A stretch of 64,000 nucleotides of DNA from DATGKG01 sp963851325 (GCA_963851325.1 CAWKOR010000001.1:1054001-1118000); one strand, 5' to 3'. Positions 1-8,686 are shown, counted from the first letter of the stretch. Notes: generated by a model from the sequence alone, not told the origin. Program-made: numbers and translations.

Positions 1-453
1 GGCGGAGACTCAGCCGGCGGCAATCTTACTGCGGCCACCCTGGTCGCGCTATCATCGGATGCGAGCGCGCCGAAAGCTCGCGCGGGCGCCCTGATATATG
101 GCGTGTTCGATTTCCCCGCGCTGCTCGAGCGGACCAAAAATAATCCCGCGCTGGAGGGTATGACGCGTGCGTACCTGGGTGGCCAGTATCCTGCGGCGCT
201 GAACGATCCGCGCGTCAGTCCGATGCGCGGCGTGAAGGCCGGCGCGCTGCCACCGTGCTTTGTGATATGCGGAACCGCAGACGAGCTGCTTCCCGAATCG
301 AAGGCGATGGCGGAAGCGCTGCGCCGCGCCAATATCGAGAGCGAATTGCATCTGATGGAAGAAATGCCCCACGCATTCATGCAGATGAACGAGCTATCCG
401 CATGCCGCGAAGGCCTCAAATCGATGTTCGCGTTCCTCAAGCGCCACGTCTGA
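1..453 (+). CDS. alpha/beta hydrolase, HSL/esterase family (5' truncated)
   Basis: This is the C-terminal half of a carboxylesterase of the hormone-sensitive-lipase group (alpha/beta hydrolase fold-3). The open frame runs in from base 1 and begins with GDSAGGNL, the nucleophile elbow carrying the catalytic Ser. The acid is the Asp in GTADELLPES and the His is in MPHAFMQ. These residues show an active hydrolase of short-chain esters or lactones, but not the substrate. The N-terminal half with the HGGG oxyanion motif lies outside the window. An internal GTG at 103 is not a real start, because homology continues upstream of it. The gene converges on malQ and shares a terminator hairpin with it. 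Confidence 0.9.
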   Translation, partial: GGDSAGGNLTAATLVALSSDASAPKARAGALIYGVFDFPALLERTKNNPALEGMTRAYLGGQYPAALNDPRVSPMRGVKAGALPPCFVICGTADELLPESKAMAEALRRANIESELHLMEEMPHAFMQMNELSACREGLKSMFAFLKRHV

Positions 454-473
454 CCACATCGAAACGGAAGTTT

Positions 474-513
474 GAAACCCTCCGTCGCGTACTGCGGCGG
501 AGGGTTTCTTTTC
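474..513. terminator. bidirectional hairpin terminator
   Basis: GAAACCCTCCG pairs with CGGAGGGTTTC around a 13-nt loop and is followed by CTTTT. It sits between the convergent esterase and malQ genes and carries runs of A and T on opposite sides, so it can serve both strands. Confidence 0.8.
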
Positions 514-2056
514 ATATCCGACTGCTGGCCGATGCGATTTCTTTCAGGTCGCGTACTCGCGCCTGTATCGCGTGGCTACTCGCAATGCGCTCCAACGGAA
601 TCGGCAATCGATAAGTCCAGTTCGATTCGCTGACCGTTCCGGGCAGGTTGATGCGCGCCGACCAGCCAAAGAGATCCTGCATCGGCAACACTGTAACTAT
701 CGACGGCGCAGCATAGAGCGCGCGCAGAACCTCATTGAGCACCGGCATCCCCAGGGGCGCGCGGACATTGACGCGCCCGTCGAGGTTGAATGCCTTCACC
801 AGCCGCGCCCGCTCCTCGACCGGCTGCTCGCGCCACCATAGCGTTAGAGCCTCGGTATCGTGGGTGCCGGTCGTCGCAAGCGATAGCTCAGGATACTCGG
901 CAGGATTGATGAATGGCTGCTCCGGCGAATCCCATTCACGCTCCCATTGCATCACCTTGTAGCCGGGAATGCCGAGGGCGCTCAGCGATTTGCGCACCCA
1001 TGGCGGCACCGTGCCGAGGTCCTCCGCGATAAGTTGCATATCGCGAGCTTCTTCCTTGATTGCGCGAATCACCGCCTCGCCCTGCGCGCGCTGTTCCTCT
1101 TCGTCTTCGGGGGTGAACTTTCCTTTTTCTTCCGGGTCGTCCGAGCCGAATGAAAATGTCCGGTAGAGCCCGACTACGTGATCGATGCGCACTACATCGT
1201 AGAGCATGCGTGCATGGCGCGCGCGCCATCGCCATAACTGGAAGCCGTCGGCGCGCATAGCCGCCCAGTTCGGCATCGGCAGACCCCAGCGTTGACCGGT
1301 CTCGCTGAATGCATCGGGCGGGGTGCCGATGGTATGCGTAAGATCGAAACTCTCCTGATGCGCCCATACCACATCGCTATCGCGCCCGGGGGAGAACGCG
1401 AGATCGCCGCCGATGTATACTCCACGCTCCTTCGCGTACTCGCGAACGGATTTCCATTGCTGATGCGCAACAAACTGGAAGTAGCAATACTTGTGAATGC
1501 TCTGCGCGAGCTCGCGTCGCGCGGCCGCGAGCGCGCCCTGGTCTCGACTCGCGAGGTCAGCAGGCCATTCTTCCCAGCTTCGGAATTCAAAATGATCCTT
1601 GAGGGCGCGGAACATCGCGTAGTCGTGAATCCAGTAGGAATTTTCCTGGATGAACTCCTCCAGCGCACGCCGATCCTTGATTCGCGCCCGCGACGCGAAG
1701 ACCTCGAACACGCGCTCCAGCAACTCCCTTTTGAGGGCAACATACTTTTCGCGCGGAATCCGCCGGGCGGCATCGCCGGCGCTTTTGCGTGCGCGCCGCA
1801 GCGCCATCTTTCCGACCCCGGGGAGTTCAGCGGCCGAGATGTAGAGCGGATCGATCGCGAACAGACTCAGCGCCGCATAAGGACTTGCTTCGCCGGGCCC
1901 GGTCTCATCGACCGGCAGCAGTTGTATCATGCGATGGCCGATGCTCACCGCGAAATCGATCATCGGCTTCATCTGCATGATCTCGCCGCGCCCAAAATCG
2001 TCGGCGGTGCGCAGGGAAAACAGGGGGATGAGGATTCCGGCAGATCTCTGCAACAT
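512..2056 (-). CDS. malQ: 4-alpha-glucanotransferase (amylomaltase, GH77)
   Basis: This enzyme transfers alpha-1,4-glucan segments between maltodextrins in glycogen and maltose metabolism in the cytoplasm. The 514-residue length is normal for the short bacterial GH77 form. The N-terminus (AGILIPLFSLRT) and GTPPDAFSETGQRWGLP at about residues 244-260 are GH77 signatures. Catalytic residues are visible: the nucleophile Asp292 in VVRIDHVVG, the acid/base Glu345 in LIAEDLGTV, and Asp400 in TGTHDTEA. No other glycogen gene is adjacent. It ends at the terminator shared with the upstream esterase. Confidence 0.95.
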   Translation of the reverse strand: MLQRSAGILIPLFSLRTADDFGRGEIMQMKPMIDFAVSIGHRMIQLLPVDETGPGEASPYAALSLFAIDPLYISAAELPGVGKMALRRARKSAGDAARRIPREKYVALKRELLERVFEVFASRARIKDRRALEEFIQENSYWIHDYAMFRALKDHFEFRSWEEWPADLASRDQGALAAARRELAQSIHKYCYFQFVAHQQWKSVREYAKERGVYIGGDLAFSPGRDSDVVWAHQESFDLTHTIGTPPDAFSETGQRWGLPMPNWAAMRADGFQLWRWRARHARMLYDVVRIDHVVGLYRTFSFGSDDPEEKGKFTPEDEEEQRAQGEAVIRAIKEEARDMQLIAEDLGTVPPWVRKSLSALGIPGYKVMQWEREWDSPEQPFINPAEYPELSLATTGTHDTEALTLWWREQPVEERARLVKAFNLDGRVNVRAPLGMPVLNEVLRALYAAPSIVTVLPMQDLFGWSARINLPGTVSESNWTYRLPIPLERIASSHAIQARVRDLKEIASASSRI

Positions 2057-2122
2057 GAGGAGGAGACGTCGTTCGTCCCGTCCAGCCTAACATTAATGGA
2101 TCGATGATGTGAGCCGCGTGGC

Positions 2123-2755
2123 CTAGACCTCCACCCGCGCATCGAGGCGATGCACCCTCGCGTCGTGGATGGTTTCGTCCTCGTCCTTCATCAGCTCGGC
2201 GCCGACCGGCGAGCGGTACGCCTCTTTGAATGCCTCGACCGAATCGAACGCGAGAATCGCGATGCGATAGCGGTCGGCATTCGCGCCGAGCTTCCCGATC
2301 ATATAGTTGCGCAGGCCCGGCAGCCGCCGCGCAATGCCGGTGTGATGCTCGCGATAGCGCTTCTCCGCGGCCTCGAGGTTCGCCTTGTCGAGGTTGAACT
2401 CGGCCGCCATCACGAAGCATTTCTGGCCCGGCTTGCGCGCGTCGAACGGCACGATGATTTCGCCGTCGAAGATCTGGCTGCGTAGATCCTTTATATGCGC
2501 CTGCGTGTCGGCCATGATCGCCGGTCCGGCGGGGCTGGAAAACGCCTTCGCAGATGCCTCCGCATTGTCGAACATCAGCAGCGCATGCCGAAAGTGCGCG
2601 GGCTTCTCGCCGCCATGCTCCATCGTGCGCGCGCTGTAGTACTGGCGAAGGCCCGGCAGGCTCTTGGCGAGCGCCACGTGATGGCCGAAATAGTTTCGCT
2701 CCTCAGCTTCGATGTCGCTGCTCTGGAAGTTGAAACCTACGAAGGTGAAATGCAT
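2123..2755 (-). CDS. tandem EthD-domain (dimeric alpha/beta barrel) protein
   Basis: The 210-residue protein is two repeats of one EthD-like unit. The first has HHVALAKSLPGLRQYY followed by a FDNAEASAKAFSSPAG segment. The second has HHTGIARRLPGLRNYM followed by FDSVEAFKEAYRSPVG. EthD-family proteins are small ferredoxin-like dimers; they are linked to ring or ether degradation and polyketide modification, and their chemistry is often unproven. A fused pair could fold as a pseudo-dimer in one chain. It starts 23 bp after the SDR gene and is probably co-transcribed with it. The domain call is firm; the function is unknown. Confidence 0.8.
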   Translation of the reverse strand: MHFTFVGFNFQSSDIEAEERNYFGHHVALAKSLPGLRQYYSARTMEHGGEKPAHFRHALLMFDNAEASAKAFSSPAGPAIMADTQAHIKDLRSQIFDGEIIVPFDARKPGQKCFVMAAEFNLDKANLEAAEKRYREHHTGIARRLPGLRNYMIGKLGANADRYRIAILAFDSVEAFKEAYRSPVGAELMKDEDETIHDARVHRLDARVEV

Positions 2756-2778
2756 CGCGTGACCTCCCGTCGCGAAAT

Positions 2779-3543
2779 TTAAATGACGTAGCCGCCGTTG
2801 GGACTGACGATTTGCCCCACCATGAACGATCCATCGTCGGAGGCGAGGAACAAGGCCGCCGCCGCGATCTCGCGCGGCTCGCCGAAGCGCCCCATCGGCG
2901 TCATCGCGATTACCTGGCTGCGCAGCTCGCCCTCGATGGGCGCGGTCATCGGCGTTTCGATGAATCCGGGCGCGATCGCATTGACCAGGATGCCATGCCC
3001 TACCACCTCGCGCGCGACCGATTTCGTGAACGATGCGATCCCGCCCTTGGCCGCGCAGTAATGCGGCGCGAACGCGAGGCCGGTGGTCGCCGCGATCGAC
3101 GCGAGGTTGATGATGCGCCCGCTCCTCTTCGGAATCATCGTCTTGAGCGCCTCGCGGGTGCAGAAAAACGTCGAGTCGAGATGCGTCGAGAGCATCTTGT
3201 GCCAGTCGTCGTCGCTCAGGTCCTGGGTGCCCGCCGCGACAGTATCGGTCTCGCGAATCCTCCCTATGCCGGCATTGTTGATGAGGATGTCGATGGTGCC
3301 GTAGGCCGCGATGAAATCCGCGAACATCTTTTTCACCGCCGCGCTGTTCGAGACATCGGCCACGAATGCCTTCGCGCCCTTGCCGCCCGCGCGCTCGATC
3401 TCGGTCACCACGTTTTGCGCCGATTCCGGCCGCACGTCGTTGATTCCGACCTTGGCGCCCTCGCGCGCGAAGGTCAGGCCGGTCTCGCGCCCGAGCCCCG
3501 AGCCACCGCCGGTTATCAGCACCACTTTATCTTTGAGTTTCAT
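2779..3543 (-). CDS. short-chain dehydrogenase/reductase (FabG-like)
   Basis: This is an NAD(P)-dependent oxidoreductase of the classical SDR family. The 254-residue protein starts MKLKDKVVLITGG at an ATG preceded by GGGAG; a longer upstream frame lacks a good ribosome site and reads through a repeat, so it was not used. It has the TGGGSGLG nucleotide-binding loop, NNAGIG, the catalytic Ser in NLASIAATTG and the YxxxK pair in HYCAAKGG. The C-terminus (PNGGYVI) is typical of 3-oxoacyl reductases and related alcohol dehydrogenases. The EthD gene follows directly, suggesting a small catabolic operon. The substrate cannot be read from the sequence. Confidence 0.9.
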   Translation of the reverse strand: MKLKDKVVLITGGGSGLGRETGLTFAREGAKVGINDVRPESAQNVVTEIERAGGKGAKAFVADVSNSAAVKKMFADFIAAYGTIDILINNAGIGRIRETDTVAAGTQDLSDDDWHKMLSTHLDSTFFCTREALKTMIPKRSGRIINLASIAATTGLAFAPHYCAAKGGIASFTKSVAREVVGHGILVNAIAPGFIETPMTAPIEGELRSQVIAMTPMGRFGEPREIAAAALFLASDDGSFMVGQIVSPNGGYVI

Positions 3544-3552
3544 TTTAAGTCT

Positions 3553-3763
3553 CCCTCGACTCCGCTGCGCTACGCCTCGGGGCCGCTGCGTGGCGGCTGC
3601 GCCCGCTTCGCGCCTCATTCGAAAATTAGGTCTCTCCGAATCTCCCTCGACTCCGCCTCAACAGATGTGTCCGCTTCCTATTTCCCTCTCCCTTCAGGGA
3701 GAGGGTGGCGCTATCGCGCCGGGTGAGGTCGGGACGCTGCGCCCGCTTCGCGTCTCCTCTTAG
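3553..3763. repeat. dispersed repeat block (R1 copies with nested R2 hairpin)
   Basis: Bases 3553-3621 form a GC-rich repeat (R1) that starts CCCTCGACTCCGCTGCG and ends GCCCGCTTCGCGCCTCATTCG. A closely similar copy lies at 63137-63202. A second R1 copy begins near 3645 and resumes near 3740 (GCGCCCGCTTCGCGTCTC). Between its halves sits an R2 hairpin, CCCTCTCCC-TTCA-GGGAGAGGG, at 3684-3705. The whole gap between the SDR and TPR genes is made of this material. Confidence 0.75.
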
Positions 3764-3766
3764 CGA

Positions 3767-4111
3767 TTACGCTTTCGGTTTCGCTTCCTTGAGTTGCCGT
3801 TTCCAGTCGAGCCGGCGCGCCTCGGCGCCCGCCGCCTCCGCTTCCTTTATCATGCCCTTCTGCTGATAGAACATGCTCAGGTTGGTGAACGCCAGGATGT
3901 CCTCGGGCTCATGCTTGACGTACTCGTTGGTGACCGCGATGGCGGTATCCAAATCGCCCTTGGCCTTGTAGCAGAGCGCGAGGCCCTGGGCGGCATCGCC
4001 AAACTTCGGGTCTAGTTCGAGCGCCTGTCGGTAGAGTTCGATCGCTTCATCGAATTTGTCGTCGGCGAAAAGGTCCACCGCCTCGTCGCAGAGATCTTCT
4101 TTGTCGGGCAT
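3767..4111 (-). CDS. tetratricopeptide-repeat protein
   Basis: This is a 114-residue all-helical protein of about three TPR units. ELYRQALELDPKFGDAAQGLALCYKAKG carries the small/large residue pattern of the repeat, and further units surround it. TPRs mediate protein-protein contacts; no catalytic domain, signal peptide or membrane segment is present, so it should be cytosolic. The start MPDKEDLCDEAVD is chosen because GAGGAGA lies just upstream; a longer frame begins 14 codons earlier with no support. It is transcribed divergently from the MIP18-like gene, 81 bp away. A partner in iron-sulfur work is possible but only from position. Confidence 0.85.
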   Translation of the reverse strand: MPDKEDLCDEAVDLFADDKFDEAIELYRQALELDPKFGDAAQGLALCYKAKGDLDTAIAVTNEYVKHEPEDILAFTNLSMFYQQKGMIKEAEAAGAEARRLDWKRQLKEAKPKA

Positions 4112-4171
4112 CGTCGTCTCCTCGCAAAATCGGTGCGCGCGGGGATGCAGCAAATCCCGCCGCCATCCTTA

Positions 4172-4177
4172 TATAAT
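4172..4177 (+). promoter_or_regulatory. probable -10 element for the MIP18-like gene
   Basis: A perfect TATAAT stands 15 bp before the ATG at 4193, in the short gap between two divergent genes. No convincing -35 hexamer was seen, and the spacing would leave an almost leaderless transcript. Confidence 0.4.
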
Positions 4178-4192
4178 ACCAGCAGGCGCCGA

Positions 4193-4495
4193 ATGCTCAC
4201 CCAAGATGAAATCTATGAAGTGCTGCGCGAATGTTACGATCCGGAGATCCCGGTCGACATCGTCGAGCTCGGCCTCGTCTACGGCGTCGAGGTCGAAGGC
4301 AATTCGGTGAACGTCATAATGACGCTGACTTCGCCCGGATGTCAGATGAGCTCGATGATTCGCGAGAACATCGAGGACAAGCTGCTGGGGCTTCCCGATT
4401 GCGAGCAGGCCAACGTCGAGGTCGTGTGGGATCCTCCGTGGACGCCGCACATGATGTCCGAGGCCGCGCGCAAAAAACTCGACCTCGATAAATAA
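4193..4495 (+). CDS. MIP18/DUF59 family iron-sulfur assembly protein (SufT/PaaD-like)
   Basis: The 100-residue protein is a single MIP18 (DUF59) domain. The motif LTSPGC at about residues 44-49 holds the conserved Cys, the N-terminus carries CYDPEIPVDIVELGL, and VVWDPPWTP is near the C-terminus. Family members include SufT, which helps maturation of Fe-S proteins, and PaaD, needed for phenylacetyl-CoA epoxidase. A stand-alone copy outside a paa operon favours the SufT-like role. The ATG at 4193 matches the family N-terminus, while an upstream in-frame ATG at 4133 would add non-homologous residues. A second MIP18 domain occurs in this window in the Mrp ATPase. Confidence 0.9.
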   Translation: MLTQDEIYEVLRECYDPEIPVDIVELGLVYGVEVEGNSVNVIMTLTSPGCQMSSMIRENIEDKLLGLPDCEQANVEVVWDPPWTPHMMSEAARKKLDLDK

Positions 4496-4496
4496 C

Positions 4497-4521
4497 CCTC
4501 CCCCATTATGCATGGGGGAGG
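4497..4521. terminator. GC-rich hairpin after the MIP18-like gene
   Basis: CCTCCCCC pairs with GGGGGAGG around ATTATGCAT just after the stop codon. No T-run follows. It could terminate or protect the transcript, or be another dispersed palindrome. Confidence 0.4.
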
Positions 4522-4742
4522 ATCAAGGAGGGGGTGCCTGCCGGAGGGGCGGTGGCGCAGCGCATCATTCGGAGCATTCGCCCCGATGCGCGGCATGCTT
4601 CTCGCCAATCCGGAGCGAGAAGCCCGCCACGCCCCCACCCATCGGACCAAGGTCCAATTCACCGGCGCGTGCATCTTCTGATATCGTCCGGCCGGGTCTA
4701 CGACTGAGTGTTTGCAAAAACAATCGACGGTAAAAAAGGAAA

Positions 4743-5298
4743 ATGAACACCTCAAAATTCTCGACGCGCGCGACCATGGCGTTTGCCCTCACGCTCCTGC
4801 TCGCCGGATGCGTCACGCAACAAAAGTACGACGCGCTGCAGACCCGCTATGACCAGCTCAACCAGACCATGTCGTCCGAGGTCAACGCGAAAGAGATGCA
4901 CATCGAGCGGCTGCAAAACGCCATCAAGGTCACGGTGAACGATGAGCTCCTGTTTCCCTCGGGCGAATATCAGATGCCGCCGAATGCGCAACAGACCATC
5001 GCCAAGATGGTGCCGATCCTTGCGCCGATGCAGCAGACCAAAATCATCGTGAATGGCTATACGGACAATGTGCCGATCGGCCCGGGCCTCAAGCGCGAGG
5101 GCATCCCGACCAACCTGGTGCTTTCGCAGAAGCGCGCCGAGAACGTGATGCAGTTCATGATTTCGAAGGGTGTAAATCCTGCGCTGATATCGGCACAGGG
5201 TTTCGGCGATGCGGACCCGGTAGCCTCGAACGACACCGCCGGCAGGCCAGGCGCAGAATCGGCGGGTGGAACTGACGCTGGCAGGCTCCGGCGACTGA
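4743..5298 (+). CDS. OmpA-family peptidoglycan-binding lipoprotein (1-bp frameshift)
   Basis: This is an outer-membrane lipoprotein with a C-terminal OmpA/MotB domain that anchors the envelope to peptidoglycan. It has a lipobox (LTLLLAGC, Cys at about residue 23), a short coiled-coil spacer, then the domain with VNGYTDNVPIG, LSQKRAENV and AQGFGDADPVASNDTA. At about 5240 one extra base in GCCGGCA shifts the frame. Without it the protein continues GQAQNRRVELTLAGSGD and stops at 5298, giving 184 residues. The length (556 bp) is one over a multiple of three, as expected. As written, translation would run to 5591 through non-homologous sequence including a dispersed repeat. A recent mutation or a sequence error are both possible. 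Confidence 0.85.
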
Positions 5299-5474
5299 CG
5301 CTTAATCCTGAGCTCTTCGACTTCCTGAAACGTCGCCGCAATTCGCCTGATTCCTGGACCCTCGCCCGATGGGCGAGGATGGCCGCGAGGCTTTGCGAGT
5401 GGCCTGGAGTGGGACCTTACTCAGCGCGTCCTCGCGCGACTGTGGAATTCTTTTGTTTGGATGAATCCTTCCTG

Positions 5475-5541
5475 GTGGCACAGGCTTCAGCCTGTGTCTT
5501 CATCGGACAGGCAGACTCACAGGCCGAAGCTTGTGCCACTA
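5475..5541. repeat. R3 dispersed palindrome, inverted pair
   Basis: TGGCACAGGCTTCAGCCTGTG is followed about 17 bp later by its inverted relative CACAGGCCGAAGCTTGTGCCA. The same element (ACACAGGCTAAAGCCTGTGC) occurs near 24240 inside the TetR gene. It lies beside the decayed gene that starts at 5578. Confidence 0.75.
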
Positions 5542-5577
5542 AAGAAGCAGAATTACTGAATCGCGCGCGACGGAGAG

Positions 5578-8161
5578 CTATTCCTCGTTGAAGCGAAGGT
5601 AAGGGTCGTCCGATACCTGGATGGACGGTGTGATGAGGCTCAAATTCAATGTTTTCCGCAATCAGTTCCGAGCGGGCGTCCCGCAAATCGGCCGAACCCT
5701 TTCCAGCCTCCATCACAGCGAGCAATGCCACGTCCGGACGGAGTCGCTTCGCGAGTGCAACAAAATTCGCGACATCGCTGGTTCGAACTGCACGCCATGA
5801 TGCTTTCACCTCGCAAAGCAAGGCCTTGCCGTCGAGTAACACAAGCAGATCTACTTCCGCGTCGGGATCAAAGGATTCGCGCGTAAAACCTAGCCGAAAG
5901 TAGGTTCAACAAAAATAAAGGAGTGCCGGGACCGATCGCAAAACAATGAGGACAGAGCCCAAACCGAGGACAGAATGCTGTGGTCTCTGAGGCTCTCATA
6001 AGAAACTCGTTGGGACGAAACAACCAACGGATATCGACGGGCATTTGGGAGGGCTGCTTACAAACCGCGCATGAGGAACTCGGTAGACAACTCAGCAAGG
6101 TCGGCCCAATTTTTAAAGAGGCACTTTCGGCACGCCCACTGGTGTCCTTGAAAAATCATTTTGCAGCGTCGCAACTCGACGAGGCAAGCGTCGGCGACTC
6201 TTGCTCATGCTTATCCCAATCTGAATCACGACTCGCGGTACTTTGCCGTGAATGCGTTTGCCAATAGGCGGCGCGATACTCTTTCCACTCGCTTTGAGAT
6301 GCGTCGAAGCCAACGAAGTCCATCGAGGTTTTCAACTCCCTAGCCGCCTTCACTATGAGGTCGGCAAGCGCGTTCCGCTCGCCTTCATTTCGTAAGTCGA
6401 ACGCATGTTCTCGTCGCTCCCTCTTACGAAGGCGGCTTACAGTGGGCCCTATCCTATCGAGCGGTACATTTGGTGTTGCGCCGAGCTTGGCGAAATGTTT
6501 ACGAAGAAAAGGATGTAGGAGGAACTGGCTCGCTCTTGTAAGTCCCCCGGTCATACCTAGAACGCCCATAAATAGAGCGAGCCTCGTTCGAAGGAGAGAG
6601 CCAAGCAAGCTTTTTCGGGGGAATGGCTAGTTCATGCTCTGCGTCTGGTTTTGCGTACGCGCCATCAACCGTCAACGCATAACATACGGCACTATAAGCA
6701 GTCGGCATTGTGATCATTCGATCGGATTTTCAGCGCTGACGAAAAGTGTAAGGTTTCCGTCGCGACTGCGCCTGGGCGCAGGCGGCAAGCTGTAACCTGA
6801 TCCGCCGACATGAGATACCTTAAAGGCTCCCGCCATTCGCCAGCGTCGCGGCAGCATCCATCGATTTTCACTGACGAAGTGCGGACCGGGACCGTCATAC
6901 TCAAAGATGAAGTCTGTGGACCAACCACCTTGGATGAACGATTGTCTTGGTGGCGCGTCGGAAAGATGGCCCGGTATTGCCGCTGGCGGATGTACCGTCG
7001 GCGGTGACCACTCGAAGCCAGCCCAGTCCGATCGTGGAAACTGATGACCTCGAAACGAGCTTCTTTCGGAAGCTTCTTTCAGCGCATCCGCTGATGGAAC
7101 AATGTCGTCGAGTCCGATATAGCCTCGCTGAAAATCGGTCCCCAAGGCTTAGTGGACGACACGAGTTGGCGGGCCTCGTTGAGTTGGTTCTCGTTCAACG
7201 ATGCGGACCCGAATCGGTAAATTCTTGATTGGCCTCCCCCTCGGGGCATCACATGATTGCGGCGGTTAAGAAATTCCGAGAGTTGTTAAGAACTCGGGTT
7301 CATTGAGTTGATCGAGTCCCACTCGCAAGCAACAGAGGTCGTTGTCGAGCCAATTGGGAATTAAGAGGCGTGTGTTCCAAAACAAGATGCGATCGATGAA
7401 GCTGGCTCCGACGACTAAATTGAACGATGAACCCCTGCGACGGTCTCGAATTTCATGCTTTGGCGCGAACAGTATCGAGGCGACGGAAAAGCTTGTCGCC
7501 CGCCCTGTGGCGAACTCTTTCACCGCAGCGATTTCGCCGGGAATAGTATCGAGATCGGGAGGGACGCCATAACGACGGTCCGCTTGGGTGTCAGGGGAAA
7601 CAATCGTCAGCAAATTCGCTGCGGCCAAGGCGTCCGGCGGGTAGATTCCCGTCCCATGGCTCAGCAAGTAGCTGCTGAAATTGTCTGTGAAAAACTCGCG
7701 ATGGTCTTTCTGTATGCCAACTGTCGATGATTTTGACCGGTGCGCCTTCACCGGTCGGCCGACTATGCCGCGCTACCCTAAAGATTGTAGACAGCGACGA
7801 GAGTGGGGAAAACCTGTATTCAGGTTTAAAGCCGAATACATCAAGCCTAGGTTGCGGGGCTTGTTGGTGGAAAAGATAGTTGGCGGGTGAGACACGTTCG
7901 TGTACCTCCAGAACGTCGAGTCGGCTCAATGGTACATACGAGTAGACGATGTCAGGATCGTAAGCCTCAAGCCAAGGCCAGTAACTTTCGAGGATCCGTT
8001 CGTTGGAGCAAGGCACGATCAGACGAAAGCGCCCTCCCCAACGGCCGTAACAGTCCGCGCAAAATCCCGTCCAAAATAGTACCTGCGTGTTCGCCATCTT
8101 GCACCAAGAATGCGACACGCAACGGCCTCGGTCGCACCCAGCCTAAGAGTTCACGCGGCAT
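5578..8161 (-). pseudogene. decayed large gene: conserved protein with zinc ribbon and PD-(D/E)XK-like C-terminus
   Basis: Joining minus-strand frames gives one protein of roughly 860 residues. It begins MPRELLGWVRPRPLRVAF at 8161 and passes through GRWGGRFRLIVPC, EAYDPDIVYSYVPL, TGIYPPDALAAANLLTIV, IDRILFWNTRLLIPNWL, STDFIFEYDGPGPHFVSE, LTVDGAYAKPDAEHELAI and RASQFLLHPFLRKHF. Near the end are a zinc ribbon (WACRKC then CAVC) and a nuclease-like core (DPDAEVDLLVLLDG then LCEVKAS, the D and ExK pattern). The likely C-terminus DDPYLRFNEE stops at 5578. About ten indels break the frame, for example near 8065, 7720, 7270, 7120, 6714, 6560, 6180, 6060, 5905 and 5630. I do not recognise a named family. 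GC is lower than in the neighbours and the start abuts a hicA stub, so acquisition then decay is likely. A mobile or defence role is inference. Confidence 0.6.
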
Positions 8162-8201
8162 GCTAGTGTTCCCAGTCGGACGCTTAGCGACTCAGTTTAG
8201 T

Positions 8202-8284
8202 CTATGCTGCTGTGATAGAAAAAAAGCCTGCGCGATTTAGTGCCCGGATTACTTCTGCGGCGTGCACACCGGCAGGCGCGGCAT
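8202..8284 (-). pseudogene. hicA: hicA toxin remnant (truncated)
   Basis: Four bases after the hicB stop an ATG opens MPRLPVCTPQK. After a 1-bp shift the sequence continues VIRALNRAGFF. This matches the N-terminus of HicA mRNA-interferase toxins (MPRLP..T..EVIRALERAGF). The match ends near 8205, before the catalytic His (usually in GSHH), and the next sequence is the leader of the decayed large gene. The toxin is therefore inactive here, probably cut off by insertion of the accessory patch. The identification rests on a short stretch plus the position next to hicB. Confidence 0.6.
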
Positions 8285-8288
8285 GTGA

Positions 8289-8519
8289 CTACAAGTCTAT
8301 GGCGACGCGCTCGATACTCGCAGGACTCGGCTCGATGGGGATTTCCTCGCCGTGCTTCACCAGGCTTTCGAGGTAGCCGCGGATCGCATCTTTCACCATC
8401 GCACGCGCTTCCTCGATGGTGTCGCCTTCGGTCACCAGGCCGGGAAGGGCTGGAACGGTTACCGTGTAGCCGCCTTCCGGCGCGGGCTCAAAAACCGCTG
8501 TGTAGTGATATTCAGCCAC
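8289..8519 (-). CDS. hicB: HicB-family antitoxin
   Basis: This is a 76-residue HicB-like protein with the partial RNase-H fold that neutralises HicA. EPAPEGGYTVTVPALPGLVTEGDTIEEA is the family core and AIRGYLESLVKHGEEIP follows. The GTG at 8519 is chosen because AGGAG lies 8 bases upstream and the family begins near AEYHYTAV; an earlier GTG at 8543 would place that Shine-Dalgarno sequence inside the gene. The protein is short and lacks a separate C-terminal DNA-binding domain. Its toxin partner directly downstream survives only as a stub, so this may be an orphan antitoxin. Confidence 0.85.
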   Translation of the reverse strand: MAEYHYTAVFEPAPEGGYTVTVPALPGLVTEGDTIEEARAMVKDAIRGYLESLVKHGEEIPIEPSPASIERVAIDL

Positions 8520-8686
8520 CGAATCGACTCCTGAATCTTTCACCGCTCAATTCGCGTTGATTCTAGGTCATCCACGTTGGTCGTCCAAGAGCGTCTCCAC
8601 GGTTCAAAGTTTTGGCACCCATCAGGGCCATTCCCGATGGAAGTGGCGCGCGAACAGTCGAGGTTCTTCCGCTGCGCGCTTCGCGC

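Noticed and set aside
4743..5591. A 282-residue protein with an OmpA-like N-terminal half
   Set aside because: The last third is frameshifted read-through that passes through a dispersed repeat. The OmpA domain ends properly in the next frame at 5298.
5299..8284. Insertion sequence or prophage
   Set aside because: No transposase, integrase, terminal inverted repeats or phage structural gene could be read. The patch looks like one decayed gene.
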